Below, one piece after another: positions 28,210-36,103 of a stretch of DNA of 64,000 bases. The notes beneath the pieces are model-generated. The model worked only from the letters and a program-made list of their open reading frames with translations. It was not told the DNA's origin and made no database searches. The DNA comes from Bartonella machadoae (GTDB lineage: Bacteria; Pseudomonadota; Alphaproteobacteria; Rhizobiales; Rhizobiaceae). Each line of letters begins with the position of its first letter. Position 1 is the stretch's first letter. Position numbers and translations under genes: made by a program. The stretch lies in the NCBI RefSeq assembly GCF_022559585.1, contig NZ_CP087114.1:1281095-1345094 (forward strand), read 5' to 3'.

Positions 28210-29407
28210 GGAACTTTTCAAAACAGCTCCCAAAGAGGTCACACGTTATTTTGCCGCCAAGGCTGTTGTTCCAAGCTTTGATTGGCGTGATATAGCACCA
28301 GAGGAACATGCTTTTTCCTTTACGGTGGCAAAATCGGTTGGCTATGATATTTTAGATGATTTTAAGCGAGCGGTTGGAGAGGCGATAAAAAATCGACTTC
28401 CCTTTCAGGATTTTCAAAAAAATCTGATGCCGCTTTTACAGGAAAAAGGCTGGTGGGGGAGGAAGAGTGTCCTTGATCCACAAAGCGGTGAGAAGAGCGT
28501 TGTACAGTTGGGCAGCCCACGGCGTTTAGAAACGGTCTATTGGGCCAATACCATGAGTGCGCATGCGGCAGGTGAGTGGGAGCGTACGCAAAATAATAAA
28601 GAGTTTTTGCCTTATCTGACCTATGCTTTGTCCAGTTCAGAGCACAAACGTTTAGAACATGAAAGTTGGGTAGGTTTTACAGCACCGGTTGATGACCCAG
28701 TTTGGGATTGGCTTTATCCGCCCAATGGTTGGCGGTGTAAATGCAGTGTGCGACAGGTGAGCCGTTATGAAGCAGAAAATTTAGGCTATGAAGAGGATGC
28801 AGCCCCATTCCAAGTGGAACAGAAGGTTTGGCACAATAAACGGACAGGGAAAGTTGAAAAGATCCCAAAAGGAATTGATCCTGGTTGGAACTCTAACCCT
28901 GGAAAACAGCGGGCACAAAACTTAAGCCGTTTCTTGAGTGATAAAATTTCTGGGATGCCGGAAGAGCGCAAGCGCATTGCCATTGAAGATATTGTTGGTT
29001 CTCCACTTTTGCAAGCAATGTTTGAAGAGCGTTTGCCGCGTGGATTTCTTCCCATTGCCCCGATGACAAGCAAGGTGTGTGAAGTTTTTGCAACGGACAG
29101 TTCCCTTGTCCGCCTCTCTTCAGACAGTGTGAAGCATATTTTGTTGGAGCATCAAGCCCGTGATCTGACTTTGGATGATTTTCGTGGTGCCATTCAAACC
29201 CTCATCCGCCCCCATGGTATCATCAGGCGAAAAGATGCACAGAGCGTTGTGTTTTTAGGTGAAAATGAGGGAGCATGGTGGCGGTTTGCGGTCAAATGGG
29301 TAGCTAGCAAACAAGAGTGGTGGCTTATCTCTATGCATAAAAAGAGCTTTAGAGAAATTCAACGTTTATTAAATGCTGCCGAAAAAAAGGGCGAGAGATT
29401 GTTGTAG
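28202..29407 (+). CDS. Head morphogenesis protein (Mu gp30/F) with C-terminal nuclease-like domain
   Basis: 401 residues from ATG 28202 (overlap with portal stop). The first 250 residues carry the Mu F/SPP1 gp7 pattern (YWANTMSAHAAGEWERTQ, and PPNGWRCKCSVRQVSRYE with its conserved Trp and Cys pair). Residues about 300-400 (SDSVKHILLEHQARDLTLDD ... WWRFAVKWVASKQEWWLISM) resemble the Barnase/EndoU/RelE-like nuclease domains often attached to phage minor head proteins. The nuclease match is by eye only. F-type proteins are minor head proteins injected or bound near the portal. Confidence 0.8.
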   Translation: MDEELFKTAPKEVTRYFAAKAVVPSFDWRDIAPEEHAFSFTVAKSVGYDILDDFKRAVGEAIKNRLPFQDFQKNLMPLLQEKGWWGRKSVLDPQSGEKSVVQLGSPRRLETVYWANTMSAHAAGEWERTQNNKEFLPYLTYALSSSEHKRLEHESWVGFTAPVDDPVWDWLYPPNGWRCKCSVRQVSRYEAENLGYEEDAAPFQVEQKVWHNKRTGKVEKIPKGIDPGWNSNPGKQRAQNLSRFLSDKISGMPEERKRIAIEDIVGSPLLQAMFEERLPRGFLPIAPMTSKVCEVFATDSSLVRLSSDSVKHILLEHQARDLTLDDFRGAIQTLIRPHGIIRRKDAQSVVFLGENEGAWWRFAVKWVASKQEWWLISMHKKSFREIQRLLNAAEKKGERLL

Positions 29408-29459
29408 AGAAATAACAAGAAGAAATTCCTGTGGTCTTAAAGGAGAAGGGGTGAGAAAA

Positions 29460-29579
29460 ATGAAGAAGGCGTGGAGGGCGGTCAACTCCTCGCAGATCCG
29501 GCAAAGCCGCCCTGGCATAACTGGCTCACACCTTCGCTTTAAAAGTATAGTCTTTTTGAACAGAAAAGCAATCTTTTAA
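29460..29579 (+). CDS. Repeat-encoded small ORF, unit 1
   Basis: 39 residues starting MKKAWRAVNSSQIRQSRPG. AAAGGAG lies about 20 bases before the ATG with a further GGGGTGAG nearer. The first 25 residues are the same in all three units, then sequences diverge in frame and length. Conservation could reflect the DNA/RNA structure and not the peptide. No family recognised. Confidence 0.3.
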   Translation: MKKAWRAVNSSQIRQSRPGITGSHLRFKSIVFLNRKAIF

Positions 29580-29660
29580 AAAACGGTTTGAGAGAGGTTG
29601 TTGTAGGGAAAACAACGGAAAGAAATTCCATGCTGGTTTAGAAAAAAAGGGGTGAGAAAA

Positions 29661-29843
29661 ATGAAGAAGGCGTGGAGGGCGGTCAACTCCTCGCAGATCC
29701 GGCAAAGCCGTCCTGGTATAACTGGCTCACACCTTCAGTTTATAAACTATAGTCTTTTTGAACAGAAAAGCAATCTTTTAAAAAACGGTTTGAGAGAGGG
29801 TTGTTGTAGGGAAAACAACGGAAAGAAATTCCTGTGGTCTTAA
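29661..29843 (+). CDS. Repeat-encoded small ORF, unit 2
   Basis: 60 residues with the same 25-residue start as unit 1 followed by a different, longer tail that reads into unit 3 because of small length changes. The different tail argues that only the first 25 codons could matter. GGGGTGAG precedes the ATG. Confidence 0.3.
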   Translation: MKKAWRAVNSSQIRQSRPGITGSHLQFINYSLFEQKSNLLKNGLREGCCRENNGKKFLWS

Positions 29844-29862
29844 AGGAGAAGGGGTAAGAAAA

Positions 29863-30015
29863 ATGAAGAAGGCATGGAGGGCGGTCAACTCCTCGCAGAT
29901 CCGGCAAAGCCGTCCTGGCAAAACTGGCTCACACCTTCAGTTTAAAACTATAGTCTTTTTAAGCAGAAAAGCAATCTTTAAAAAAAAACGGCTTGAGAAA
30001 GGCTTTTTGGTATAA
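29863..30015 (+). CDS. Repeat-encoded small ORF, unit 3
   Basis: 50 residues beginning as in units 1 and 2 with one change in the shared part (PGKTG in place of PGITG). Ends in a basic tail FKKKRLEKGFLV. AAAGGAGAAGGGGTAAG precedes the ATG. Confidence 0.3.
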   Translation: MKKAWRAVNSSQIRQSRPGKTGSHLQFKTIVFLSRKAIFKKKRLEKGFLV

Positions 30016-30171
30016 GACGATAATTTGTACCTTAAAACTTATAACGGCGCTCTATCGCCTTTGAAGTGCCTTTGAAAACGATTTTATAAGAGTGTTTGGA
30101 AGAGACTTTTCTCTCATCAGGGAGAAGTGGGGAAAAGGGCGCTTTTAAAGTGCTTTTAAAAATACGCTCTT

Positions 30172-30194
30172 TTGACTGACAGTGTCAGACTTAT
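30172..30194 (+). promoter_or_regulatory. Late promoter element 2 (protease/capsid block)
   Basis: Same 23-base element as at 22285, identical over TTGACTGACAGTGTCAGACT and TAT, 57 bases before the protease start. Corresponds in position to Mu PI. 30016-30171 upstream holds CCTTTGAA-type repeats and no gene. Confidence 0.7.
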
Positions 30195-30250
30195 AGCGTG
30201 GATGGGTTTCGTGCATTCTATTGCCAATGACAACTGTAAAGCAATAGGCA

Positions 30251-31321
30251 ATGATGGAACAGGAATTTCACGAAGATCAAGAGGATGGGCATGCTGGGAC
30301 ATTTCATGATGGGGCAGTTCATACCGCATTGATTGATCTTTGCCCAGAGGTTTTGTGCCAAGACAATCTCTGTGAAGACAATTTATGTGAAAACATGACA
30401 GGCAAACAAGCGCCTGAGTGGGTAGAGATTTTACCCAAAGCACCCAATGTGAAAGCGCGTGATGGGCGGGAATGGCATTATAACCCGCAAAGGATTTTAA
30501 AAGCTTTTGAGGGAAATAAAGGACCGCTTGTGATTGATTATGAGCATGGGCAACATCACCGTGCACAAAAAGGTTTAGAAGCACCGGCTAGTGGTTGGAT
30601 TGAAGAATTAGCAGAGCGGGATGGTGCGATTTGGGGACGGGTTAAGTGGACTGAGGTGGCAGCCAAAAAAATTATTGCCCGCGAATATCGCTATCTTTCG
30701 CCTGAATTTCGCCATTCTAAGAAAGGTGAAATTTTGCAGTTAGCTGGTGCTGGTTTGGTCAATCGTCCAGCCCTTGTCATGACGGCTTTAAGCAGTCAAC
30801 AGCCTTTAGACCCCCCTTTAACAACTGATGTGGAGAAAGATATGGATTTGACAGCCATTGCTAGCGCACTCTCGCTTTCAAAAGATGTGCGGCTTGATGA
30901 AATTTTAGCCGCTGTTGCGGCACGCGAAAAGGAACGTGTGGAATTGAATGCCCAATTAACAGAGGCACGCGATCAATTGTCTCTTTTACAGGCAGAGCAA
31001 AAAAATGATGCGATTGAGAGGCTTTTAGATAAAGCTATTGAAGAGGGCAAAATTTTGCCAGCTGCGCGTGAGGAATATCGGGCACTGTGTAGCCTTGAAG
31101 GGGGCATGGAGCATTTTAGAAGTTTGCTTGAGAAGTTGCCCACTCTTGCTTCAACAAGTCCTTTAGAGCGCTCTTTTCTGAGACAAGAACAAAATCTTGC
31201 ACCAGAAGATGTTGCTGTTGCGGCACGCCATTATCAACAAGAACAAGCGCAAAAAGGGCACTTTATCACCATTAGCCAAGCGGTTGACACTGTTTGCGAA
31301 CAAAAGGAGCGCCAGTTATGA
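30251..31321 (+). CDS. Prohead protease/scaffold (Mu gpI-like)
   Basis: 356 residues. The N-terminal part (IDYEHGQHHRAQKGLEAPAS, then GWIEELAERDGAIWGRVKWT and YRYLSPEFRH) is the Mu I protease family (PF10123), a serine-type enzyme that trims head proteins. The C-terminal third is a glutamate/glutamine-rich coiled coil, the scaffold part (an in-frame internal start would give the Mu Z-type scaffold). First gene after late promoter 2. An alternative start is the ATG at 30254. Confidence 0.85.
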   Translation: MMEQEFHEDQEDGHAGTFHDGAVHTALIDLCPEVLCQDNLCEDNLCENMTGKQAPEWVEILPKAPNVKARDGREWHYNPQRILKAFEGNKGPLVIDYEHGQHHRAQKGLEAPASGWIEELAERDGAIWGRVKWTEVAAKKIIAREYRYLSPEFRHSKKGEILQLAGAGLVNRPALVMTALSSQQPLDPPLTTDVEKDMDLTAIASALSLSKDVRLDEILAAVAAREKERVELNAQLTEARDQLSLLQAEQKNDAIERLLDKAIEEGKILPAAREEYRALCSLEGGMEHFRSLLEKLPTLASTSPLERSFLRQEQNLAPEDVAVAARHYQQEQAQKGHFITISQAVDTVCEQKERQL

Positions 31322-31659
31322 GTACAATGATTTTGATTAAATCTTTTCGCGCCGGTGATGAGATTTCGCCTTATTGCATTGTTGCAGCACGCGGTGAGGG
31401 ATGTGTGGTCACCGCTTCTGGTAAGACAGATAAACTATTAGGGACTGCAGGGTCTTTGAGCGCAAAGGCTGGTGAGATGGTTGATATTGGCCAATGTGGT
31501 TGGGGCGAAGTGGTTTGTGGAGGCAATGTTTCCTTTGGTGATTTTTTGACCTCCGATGCTAAGGGGCGCGCCATAAAGGCTGAAGGAACAGATCGCACGA
31601 TTGGACTTGCCATGAGTGATGGTTCTGCTGGTGATGTTATTTCTTTTAAAATAAATTAG
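31318..31659 (+). CDS. Head decoration-like protein
   Basis: 113 residues from ATG 31318 which overlaps the protease stop. Beta-rich sequence with many Gly (VDIGQCGWGEVVCGGNVSFG, FLTSDAKGRAIKAEGTD) typical of DUF2190-like capsid decoration or stabilising proteins encoded between protease and capsid. The assignment rests on position and composition. Confidence 0.6.
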   Translation: MSTMILIKSFRAGDEISPYCIVAARGEGCVVTASGKTDKLLGTAGSLSAKAGEMVDIGQCGWGEVVCGGNVSFGDFLTSDAKGRAIKAEGTDRTIGLAMSDGSAGDVISFKIN

Positions 31660-31671
31660 TCGAGGCTTAAA

Positions 31672-32637
31672 ATGAACAGACCTTTTCCCATTGATCCAAC
31701 ACTTACCGCTATTGCTATTGGTTATCGCAATCCAGCAGGTTCTCTTATTGGCGACAAAGTTTTGCCCCGTGTTTCTGTTTTAAGCGAGGTGTTTAAATAT
31801 AGTGAATTTCCCTTAGCGGAAAATTTTACCGTTCCTGAACTTGAGGTTGGCCGCAAAGGACGCCCGAATGTGATAGAATTTTCGGCCTTTGAACGGGAAG
31901 CCAGTGTCAAAGATTATGGGCTTGATGATCTCATTCCCAATTCGGATATTGAAGCAGCGGCAAGGGCACGGGCAGAAAAACGCTCTCGTTATAACCCCGA
32001 AAAGACAGCTGTGGAGGGTCTTGCCAATTTGCTGGAATTGGGGCGTGAAGTGCGTGTTGCAGCCTTTGTACAAGCGCGTGAAAATTATGCTCCAGAGCGG
32101 GTGATTGATCTTAAGGGCGAGAATAAGTTTAGCGATTACGACAAATCAGATCCTTATGCTACTTTAGATGAGGCAATGGATAAAAGCCTTGTCTATACGC
32201 CAAACACCATTGTTATGGGTAAAGTCGTTTGGTCAAAACTCAAACGCCATCCCAAAATTATCAAAGCTGTTAAAGGGGGTGGCACTGCGGATGGTTTTGT
32301 CACCAAGGCGCAATTTGCCGATCTGATGGAAATACACCCTGAGCGTTTACTCATTGGTGAATCGCAAGTGAATTTGGCACGCAAAGGGCGCGCAGCACAA
32401 TTGGCGCGGGTTTGGGGCAATAAGATAGCACTGCTTTATATTGATCCCACCAAACAACAGGCGGATGGTTCGGTGATTAGTTGGGGCTTTAGCGCCCAAT
32501 TGGGAGAGCGTTTGTCTGGGGTGATCTCTGATCCAGATATCGGTTTATCGGGTGGTAAACGGGTGCGTGTGGGTGAACGGGTGTGTGAATTGGTGGCAGC
32601 CAAAGATGCTGGTGTTTTGCTGCAAGAGGTTGTCTGA
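31672..32637 (+). CDS. Major capsid protein
   Basis: 321 residues between protease/decoration and head-completion genes. Features expected of an HK97-fold subunit: DKVLPRVSVLSEVFKYSEFP and RYNPEKTAVEGLANLLELG helices, then KSLVYTPNTIVMGKVVWSKL near the centre and a beta-rich C-terminus. It has the Mu gpT role, though the sequence seems closer to the capsids of other transposable phages than to Mu T itself. Confidence 0.8.
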   Translation: MNRPFPIDPTLTAIAIGYRNPAGSLIGDKVLPRVSVLSEVFKYSEFPLAENFTVPELEVGRKGRPNVIEFSAFEREASVKDYGLDDLIPNSDIEAAARARAEKRSRYNPEKTAVEGLANLLELGREVRVAAFVQARENYAPERVIDLKGENKFSDYDKSDPYATLDEAMDKSLVYTPNTIVMGKVVWSKLKRHPKIIKAVKGGGTADGFVTKAQFADLMEIHPERLLIGESQVNLARKGRAAQLARVWGNKIALLYIDPTKQQADGSVISWGFSAQLGERLSGVISDPDIGLSGGKRVRVGERVCELVAAKDAGVLLQEVV

Positions 32638-32651
32638 GGAAAAGAGTCTCG

Positions 32652-33074
32652 ATGGCTTATGCAAATAAAACCTTGATTGAAGAGCTCTGGGGTGACGATT
32701 TCTTGGATGATTTGTGCGGGATTGGCGAAAATCCAGACAAAGCACTCTCTGATCAAGCAATTTTTCGTGCGCTAGAACAAGCAAGTGGTGAGATTGATGC
32801 CCATCTGTCTCATCGCTACTGCGTCCCGATTGCCGGACAGCCAACAGCGTTGGGCATGATTTGTGTCAATCTTGCTGTTTATAATTTAGCCATCCGTCAT
32901 ACGGCTCTTACCACCACTATTGAAGATCGTCACAAACAGGCGATTGATCTCTTGAAACGCATTGCGGAGGGCAAAGCGGGTTTAGGCTTAGATGAACCAA
33001 AAATTATGAGTGAAGATGGGCCGGTGCGTGATGGTGCTTTTTTTCACGCAAAACCACGTTTGATGGGGCGATAA
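32652..33074 (+). CDS. DUF1320 head-completion protein (Mu gp36-like)
   Basis: 140 residues. The start (YANKTLIEELWGDDFLDDL) and the helical ALEQASGEIDAHLSHRYCVP segment match DUF1320, the head-tail adaptor type of Mu-like and SPP1-like phages. Ends one base before the next gene. Confidence 0.8.
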   Translation: MAYANKTLIEELWGDDFLDDLCGIGENPDKALSDQAIFRALEQASGEIDAHLSHRYCVPIAGQPTALGMICVNLAVYNLAIRHTALTTTIEDRHKQAIDLLKRIAEGKAGLGLDEPKIMSEDGPVRDGAFFHAKPRLMGR

Positions 33075-33075
33075 A

Positions 33076-33570
33076 ATGAGCATTTCCACCCCTATTGAAA
33101 TTAAAGAAATGGGGCTTGAAGCGGCTCTGTCTTTCTTGCAAAAAGGCGCTGATAGTTCGATGGGAACTTTAGCGCAAGGGGTGGGGCGTCTGTTGCAAGA
33201 GAGCACAAGGCGGCGGATTCAAAGTGAAAAAACCTCTCCTCAAGGAGAGAAGTGGCAAAACAATTACGCCCGCACCTCCATTCTTTATGCTAGCGGAGCA
33301 CTGTCACGCTCTATTGATATGGTGGCATCTCCAGAAAAGGTCATCATTGGCAGTGGTTTGGTTTATGCCCGTATTCACCAATTGGGTGGGGTTATCCGCC
33401 CTAAAAATGGCAGAACCCTTCGCTTTTTTCTTAACAGCAGCAAAGCACAGCGCTTTGTTTGTGTCCACCAAGTAACGATGCCAGCACGCCCTTATTTAGG
33501 GCTTTCAGAGGGCAATAAAGTGGAAATTGTCAAAGCAGCAGAGGATTGGTTGGAAAGGACCTTTTCATGA
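33076..33570 (+). CDS. Virion morphogenesis protein (gpG/gpS family)
   Basis: 164 residues of the phage virion morphogenesis family (PF05069; Mu G, P2 S). Typical motifs: RRRIQSEKTSPQGEKWQ, then LYASGALSRSIDM and VYARIHQLGG, and a C-terminal MPARPYLGLSEGNK. It is a tail-completion/head-tail joining protein. Its gene lies after the capsid gene, not before the protease gene as in Mu. Confidence 0.85.
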   Translation: MSISTPIEIKEMGLEAALSFLQKGADSSMGTLAQGVGRLLQESTRRRIQSEKTSPQGEKWQNNYARTSILYASGALSRSIDMVASPEKVIIGSGLVYARIHQLGGVIRPKNGRTLRFFLNSSKAQRFVCVHQVTMPARPYLGLSEGNKVEIVKAAEDWLERTFS

Positions 33571-34088
33571 GTCAAATGATGAAGCAGATGGGGCGTATCA
33601 ATGCACTTCGTGAAGCGGTTATAAAGAGCCTTAAAAGCGCTTTGCCTGATGTGCGTGATTGCGAGAGCCAATTTGGGCGTTTTAATCTAGAAGAACTTGA
33701 AACCCAAATGTTGGTTGCACCAGCAATCCGTGTTGCGGTGTTAGAAAGCCGTTTGACTTCTGTCGCCAATGGGCAGCAGAGTGCTGATCTTCATTTGGGC
33801 GCTTTTATTATCACCACAGGAAAAGAACGTGATGTTCACAGTTGGCTTTTGGCTGAAGCCATTGCGGTGCTTTGTCATAGCGGGCAATTGTGGGGGTTAA
33901 CGCATTTGGGGGCACCCCGTGAAGTGCAGATTGAACCGGTTATCTCTGCGGCGATTAAGCAACGCGGTGTGGCAATAAGCGTGGTTGAATGGCACCAAGA
34001 TTTGTATCATTTGGGTCACGATATTTTTTGTTATGAGAGTAAGCAGCTTAAAAAGGGTTTGATCTGTTTGGAAGATGAGGGCGTGTGA
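33567..34088 (+). CDS. DUF1834 family tail protein (Mu gp37-like)
   Basis: 173 residues from ATG 33567 (4-base overlap with the previous stop). Pattern (AIRVAVLESRLTSVANGQQS, then LWGLTHLGAPREVQIEPV) agrees with DUF1834, a tail-terminator-type protein of Mu-like phages. It links the head module to the P2-type baseplate genes that follow. Confidence 0.75.
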   Translation: MSQMMKQMGRINALREAVIKSLKSALPDVRDCESQFGRFNLEELETQMLVAPAIRVAVLESRLTSVANGQQSADLHLGAFIITTGKERDVHSWLLAEAIAVLCHSGQLWGLTHLGAPREVQIEPVISAAIKQRGVAISVVEWHQDLYHLGHDIFCYESKQLKKGLICLEDEGV

Positions 34089-34681
34089 TGAATGATGCCC
34101 ATCTCATTGCTGCGACCTTTCGGCAAATTATGAAACGGCTGGATAAGCTTGAACTCTGTCTTGCCAACCAGCACATGATTGGGCGGGTTGCAGAAGTTGA
34201 TGGACATAGGGTGCGGGTGCAAGTTTCCTCACGAGGGCAAAAGGGGCAGGCGGTGTTATCGCCTTGGTTGCAAGCACAAGAAGCAGCTGGGGCTGTTTCG
34301 AGCAATATGCCTTTAAATGTTGGTGATCCGGTGCGGTTGTTTAATCCCCATGGGGAAATAGGTTCGGCTTCTTTGGTGGTTCGTGATAGCTATAGTGAAG
34401 ATGCGCCAAATCCCGCACATCAACACCAAGAGTTAGCGCTGTGTTATGCCGGTGGCGCTTTGCGTATTACAAAAGAGGGACTGATCCTCTCCCATGGAGA
34501 AAACCAAATCCATTTGAGTGAAAAAGGTTTGCTGCTTTGTCATCAGAAAACCCGTGTTGCGCTGAAGGAAAGCGTACAGATTCAAGCAGAAGATTTGTAC
34601 CATAATCAAACATCTGTTGGAGCAAACCACAAACATGGTGGGGTCAAAATTGGTCCCTCTACAACCTCTAGCCCTCTTTAA
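34088..34681 (+). CDS. Baseplate assembly protein V
   Basis: 197 residues. P2 gpV/Mu gp45 family: HMIGRVAEVDGHRVRVQVSS as the OB-like N-terminus, GDPVRLFNPHGEIGSASLVV in the middle and a beta-helical spike region with a C-terminal NHKHGGVKIG, containing HxH residues that bind iron in spike tips. This is the membrane-piercing spike. First gene of the baseplate block. Confidence 0.85.
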   Translation: MNDAHLIAATFRQIMKRLDKLELCLANQHMIGRVAEVDGHRVRVQVSSRGQKGQAVLSPWLQAQEAAGAVSSNMPLNVGDPVRLFNPHGEIGSASLVVRDSYSEDAPNPAHQHQELALCYAGGALRITKEGLILSHGENQIHLSEKGLLLCHQKTRVALKESVQIQAEDLYHNQTSVGANHKHGGVKIGPSTTSSPL

Positions 34682-34692
34682 AGGAGTTTATC

Positions 34693-34875
34693 ATGCGTGA
34701 AAAAACTTATGTCATTTTAACCAATGCGGATTTTGTGGCAGGCAATCGTTCACCGGGAAAAGGTGAAGAAATTTGTTTAAGCGATGAGGCGGCCAAATAC
34801 CCATTGCTGCTTGGTCAGATTGCTGAGAAACAAACATCTGTCGTTTCTTCAACAAAGGCAGCGAAAGGTGCTTAA
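34693..34875 (+). CDS. DUF2635-like small phage protein
   Basis: 60 residues, AAGGAG before ATG. Small acidic/basic protein with a C-terminal Lys/Ala stretch, placed between baseplate V and W genes as DUF2635 proteins are in Mu-like phages. Low-information sequence. Confidence 0.5.
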   Translation: MREKTYVILTNADFVAGNRSPGKGEEICLSDEAAKYPLLLGQIAEKQTSVVSSTKAAKGA

Positions 34876-34878
34876 AGC

Positions 34879-35265
34879 ATGCGCTGTGGAGTAAACGAAA
34901 AGGATGGCTCTCTGTTATATGGTTGGGCGCACTGCTGTCAGTCCCTTCGTAAATGTTTGACAACAAAAATTGGCACACGGGTTTTGCGACGTTATTATGG
35001 ATGTGATGTTGGAGCTTTCCAAGATGCCAATGCTGATCCGGCGACAATATTGCAGCTTTATCAAGCAATTGTACAAGCTTTAAACGACCCAGAATGTGGA
35101 GAGCCTGGATTTTCGTTGCAAAAGATAGATCTGATAAAAGCAACGCGGGAGGGAACATTCCACTTTGTTCTCACAGGTGTGTTTTATCCCGATGGGCATT
35201 TGGGCGATTGGTCACATAAGGAGCCGATAAGTGTCGATTTAGAGGTGGGTGATGACAGAATTTGA
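34879..35265 (+). CDS. Baseplate wedge protein W (GPW/gp25 family)
   Basis: 128 residues. Motifs SLRKCLTTKIGTRVLRRYYG and the DPATILQLYQAIVQALND helix are the gp25-like lysozyme-fold wedge signature. Located V-W-J-I as in P2. Confidence 0.85.
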   Translation: MRCGVNEKDGSLLYGWAHCCQSLRKCLTTKIGTRVLRRYYGCDVGAFQDANADPATILQLYQAIVQALNDPECGEPGFSLQKIDLIKATREGTFHFVLTGVFYPDGHLGDWSHKEPISVDLEVGDDRI

Positions 35266-36103
35266 GCAATTGCCCCTCCCACAAATTCTTGAAGAACTTT
35301 CCGTTGAGGCCATTTTACAGCAAAAAATCACCCGTTTAACCAAGCTTTTTGCCGCACAGAATATCCCTTATAATGTGGAAAAGACGGCTTATGATCCTGT
35401 GGTTATTCAATTGCAAGCAGCCGCTTATGAAGAATTGCTGTTGCGCCAGCGGGTAAATGAGGTTGCGCGGGACAATCTTCTTGCTTTTGCGCGTGGGACA
35501 AGTTTAGACCATTTGGGGGATTTTCATGGGGTTTCCCGCCTTTTGGATGAGGATGATGAACGCTATCGTCGCCGTATTCGTTTGAATAGACAAGGGCATT
35601 CTACAGGTGGCACAATCCCACGTTATCAATATTTTGCCCTCTCAAGTGATATCCGTGTCAAGGATGCTTTTGTTTATCGTGTGGGGAAAAGCCCGCTTAT
35701 TCATGTTGCGCTTTTTAGCGATAGCCCTTCTGGTATTGCCGATGAGGCTTTGATTGCCAAGGTACAAGCAGCTCTTGATGAAAAACAGGTTAAAATGACC
35801 AATGATCATATCCTTGTAAAAAGTGCTGTACAGCGGATTATCGATGTGCATGCTGATCTCTGGTTGTTGCCCAATGAAGGTCCCCTTGTTTTGGAAAAAG
35901 CCGTGAACAATTTGCAAACGGAATGGGCACGCGCGCAAAGGCTTGGGCGTGATCTGTCTTTAAGTTGGGTGATAAGCCGCTTGATGGTTGAAGGTGTCCA
36001 CCATGTGATTTTAACACAGCCCTTAACAGATATTGTGGTCGCGCCTGATGAGGCGGTGGCTTTAGGGGAGATTGTCTTGTCTAAACGGGGGCATGCTTAT
36101 TGA
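35252..36103 (+). CDS. Baseplate assembly protein J
   Basis: 283 residues from ATG 35252, overlapping gene W by 14 bases. Baseplate J family (PF04865): AYEELLLRQRVNEVARDNLL, FARGTSLDHLGDFHGV and RRRIRLNRQGHSTGGTIPRY. Forms the wedge ring around the hub. Confidence 0.87.
   Translation: MTEFEQLPLPQILEELSVEAILQQKITRLTKLFAAQNIPYNVEKTAYDPVVIQLQAAAYEELLLRQRVNEVARDNLLAFARGTSLDHLGDFHGVSRLLDEDDERYRRRIRLNRQGHSTGGTIPRYQYFALSSDIRVKDAFVYRVGKSPLIHVALFSDSPSGIADEALIAKVQAALDEKQVKMTNDHILVKSAVQRIIDVHADLWLLPNEGPLVLEKAVNNLQTEWARAQRLGRDLSLSWVISRLMVEGVHHVILTQPLTDIVVAPDEAVALGEIVLSKRGHAY

Larger units (their letters stand above)
29398..30015 (+). repeat. Three tandem units of about 200 bp
   Basis: Units start at TTGTTGTAG near 29399, 29598 and 29801 (periods about 199 and 203). 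The first unit overlaps the last codons of the head morphogenesis gene. Each contains the segments AAAGGAGAAGGGGTGAG (degenerate in unit 2), GAAGGCGTGGAGGGCGGTCA, CTCCTCGCAGATCCGGCAAA and ACTGGCTCACACCTTC. A stem CGGC-AAA-GCCG is kept, and GGGCGG...CCGCCC can pair around it. The third unit ends near 30010. Confidence 0.9.

Noticed and set aside
29398..30015. CRISPR-like array
   Set aside because: Only three long units of about 200 bp with no short repeats and spacers.
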